A stretch of DNA of 64,000 bases from Candidatus Gastranaerophilales bacterium. Its GTDB lineage: Bacteria > Cyanobacteriota > Vampirovibrionia > Gastranaerophilales > Gastranaerophilaceae. Positions 62,309 to 64,000 of the stretch are shown one piece after another. Each line of letters starts with the position of its first letter. Position 1 is the stretch's first letter. The position numbers and the translations under genes were made by a program. Where the stretch lies: assembly GCA_944326535.1 (NCBI GenBank), contig CALVEJ010000001.1, positions 1 to 64,000 on the forward strand, in the 5' to 3' direction. Below the pieces are notes generated by a model. It made no database searches and was not told the origin of the DNA. It saw only the letters and a program-made list of their open reading frames with translations.

Positions 62309-63901
62309 TTAACCGATATCTTTTTTGAATTCTTTACCGCCAACAATTTTCAAATGCCTGTCCTGACCGTCACCGATACTGACGGATTCAAGATTGTGCT
62401 GTTCAACTAGCTCATGCTGCATTTTTCTTATCTGCTGGTTTTGAGGAGAAAGTTCAATGTCTTCACCGTTTTCGAGTACTTTTTGTATTGCCTCTTTTGC
62501 TTCATCAAGGGCTTCTTCTGTTTCGTCATGAAAGACTATTCTATTGTCGTCTTTGAGCCCGAGTGCTTCTTTCAGAACTTTTTGTACCTGTGATGTTGAA
62601 TTTGAACGTACATAGTATATCGGCAGTTTGTATTCGTTTGCCAGACTCAGTATTTTGTTTGCCGATTTTGCAAAATTTTTGTGTGCAATTACTATATCAG
62701 CATCATCTATATTTTTTGTTAACTCTGCGTTGAGGTTAAGCCTTTCTATTGACTTGTCCATAATTGATCTGCTGACTGCGTAGATATAGATTTTTTTGTA
62801 ACCTTTTACTTCGTTAACATATTTTTCTCGTGAAAAACTGAAGTTCAACGGATTGTGTGATGCCGTGATTTTGCTGTCCAGTTGATTTATTTTATCTACC
62901 AGTGTTTCTTCCTGTGCGGATGGCGTCATATCCACTTTGCGTATAACAGGTTTGATTGGCCAGCCTCTCAATATGCAGTCAACGGCTTCTGCCGTATTCG
63001 GGTAAACAGCGAGTGTGTTTCTGTCCAGAATTTCTATTACTATATCGAAAGTCGGCTGTTTTTCTCTTTCGAGAACGGTTTTTTGGCAGGCTCTTCTTTT
63101 TGCTTCGTCGTCACCAAGTGTTACTGACTGAATACCGCCGACAAGATCTGACAATACCGGGTTTTTTATTAGGTTTTCAAGCGAGTTTCCGTGAGCGGTG
63201 GCAATGAGCATAACCCCTCTTTCGGCAATTGTTCTTGCTGCCTGTGCTTCTGCTTCCGTACCTATTTCATCAACGACAATGACTTCCGGAGTATGGTTTT
63301 CAACCGCTTCAATCATTATGTCCTTTTGAAATTCCGGTTGAGTAACCTGCATTCTTCTTGCGTGTCCTATTGCGGGGTGCGGAGTGTCGCCGTCTCCTGC
63401 GATTTCGTTTGATGTATCAACAACAACGACTCGTTTGTGCAATTCATCCGCAACAAGCCTTGAGATTTCTCTCAGTTTTGTTGTTTTGCCTACACCCGGA
63501 CGTCCTAAAAACAAAATACTCTTATTCTGTACAACAAAATCCTTTATGCAAGCGATTGTTCCTGTAACTACTCTCCCTATTCTGCAAGTAAGACCTACAA
63601 TTTTTCCCTGTCTGTTTCGTATCGCACTTATTCTGTGCAAGGTCCCGGGTATCCCCGATCGATTGTCCTTTGTAAACTCCTGTATGCGATCCGTTATGTA
63701 TTTTATATCTTCATCGACAATTAAATCATCTCCGAGATAATCAATAGAGCCCCCGGCATGCCTTATTTCCGGCTGTCTGCCCAGATCCAAAACCAGCTCT
63801 ATTACGTCATCTAATGTTTCATGGCTCAAACATTTTGTGATTTTGGGTGGTAGAATTTCAATTAACCTATCCAGGTCACTGTGAAATTGTACTTTGTTCA
63901 T
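62309..63901 (-). CDS. Ycf45-like AAA ATPase with R3H domain
   Basis: 530-residue ATPase of the R3H/SpoIIIAA-like type, common in Cyanobacteria and plastids (Ycf45) and their relatives. Walker A is GRPGVGKTTKL, Walker B VIVVDEIGTEAEAQAAR. The C-terminal part ends with an R3H-type segment (RKMQH) that binds single-stranded nucleic acid. There is no membrane segment. AAAGGG precedes the ATG. Cellular role is not established. It is a useful lineage marker. Confidence 0.9.
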   Translation of the reverse strand: MNKVQFHSDLDRLIEILPPKITKCLSHETLDDVIELVLDLGRQPEIRHAGGSIDYLGDDLIVDEDIKYITDRIQEFTKDNRSGIPGTLHRISAIRNRQGKIVGLTCRIGRVVTGTIACIKDFVVQNKSILFLGRPGVGKTTKLREISRLVADELHKRVVVVDTSNEIAGDGDTPHPAIGHARRMQVTQPEFQKDIMIEAVENHTPEVIVVDEIGTEAEAQAARTIAERGVMLIATAHGNSLENLIKNPVLSDLVGGIQSVTLGDDEAKRRACQKTVLEREKQPTFDIVIEILDRNTLAVYPNTAEAVDCILRGWPIKPVIRKVDMTPSAQEETLVDKINQLDSKITASHNPLNFSFSREKYVNEVKGYKKIYIYAVSRSIMDKSIERLNLNAELTKNIDDADIVIAHKNFAKSANKILSLANEYKLPIYYVRSNSTSQVQKVLKEALGLKDDNRIVFHDETEEALDEAKEAIQKVLENGEDIELSPQNQQIRKMQHELVEQHNLESVSIGDGQDRHLKIVGGKEFKKDIG

Positions 63902-64000
63902 ATATTTTTTTGCCCTTTCAATCGGCTGATACGTGCTTTTGTTCGGTTTGTCTGTTTTGGGTCTCCTGCTGTTTTTTATTATCTACATGTACATTATAAC

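Noticed and set aside
1..64000. tRNA, rRNA, tmRNA, SRP RNA or RNase P RNA
   Set aside because: Reading both strands, I saw no cloverleaf with a 3' CCA, no conserved rRNA stretch, and no GAGGAAAGTCC-type or SRP core motif.

Overview
The window is low in G+C, gene dense and has no recognisable tRNA, rRNA, CRISPR array or intact transposon. The gene content points to a non-photosynthetic, probably anaerobic relative of Cyanobacteria (class Vampirovibrionia/Melainabacteria, most likely order Gastranaerophilales). Supporting this are a Ycf45-like AAA/R3H ATPase (62309-63901), an S-layer-homology envelope protein (47789-48943), flagellar export genes (12316-15291), and an activase-related protein of the 2-hydroxyacyl-CoA dehydratase system (15391-16551), with no photosynthesis genes. 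This placement is an inference from gene content, not a computed phylogeny.

Layout. 1-6.2 kb: rpsP, a QmcA/NfeD membrane pair, a Cys-rich DUF2769-like protein, a ferritin-like protein, a secreted repeat protein, nagZ, rplS, pth. 6.3-11.9 kb: a tandem-HTH regulator, mnmE, then the leftward run trpS-coaBC-NIF3-secreted protein. 11.9-15.3 kb: a GC-richer structured leader of trpS and the rightward fliP-fliQ-fliR-flhB operon. 15.4-19.8 kb: activase-related protein, small-RNA candidate A, holA-holB, and two tandem paralogous small proteins. 19.9-26.6 kb: miaB, an SNase-like protein, dapA, an ArsB/NhaD permease, an OPA transporter and two secreted proteins. 26.7-31.4 kb: small-RNA candidate B, a truncated ADP-ribosyltransferase remnant, dprA, a glycosyltransferase and a GlmS-isomerase-like SIS protein. 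31.6-38.7 kb: a GH13-like enzyme, a DUF374 acyltransferase, a 52-residue ORF, a zinc-protease/quadruple-GntR pair, a nitroreductase and a vWA protein. 38.7-44.7 kb: rnhB-rbgA-lepA, gph with two small regulators, a CI-like repressor and a degenerate histidine phosphatase. 44.8-51.9 kb: CaCA exchanger, NrnA, YihY, SLH protein, gpmI and an unrecognised 416-residue protein. 52.1-58.5 kb: hisG-mazG, a glutathione cluster (gloA, gshB, gshA), bioY, rimI and a HEAT-like protein. 58.6-64 kb: a 59-residue ORF, alaS, two divergent tiny ORFs with an operator-like promoter, tandem hairpin repeats and the Ycf45-like ATPase.

Most of the window is housekeeping sequence arranged in short operons separated by good intrinsic terminators. 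The most interesting material lies between genes. (1) Two related G-depleted small-RNA candidates, A (minus strand, ends near 16562) and B (plus strand, ends near 26940), share an ungapped promoter/5' end and a GACGGG-plus-terminator 3' end. (2) A regulator with four GntR winged helices is coupled to a HEXXH protein. (3) A promoter-terminator cassette predicts a transcript of only about 45 nt upstream of an autoregulated-looking CI-like gene. (4) A 14-bp perfect palindrome sits over the -10 element of a strong promoter driving a 55-residue ORF, divergent to an orphan MazE/AbrB-like ORF. Several small genes and start-site corrections are recorded below.
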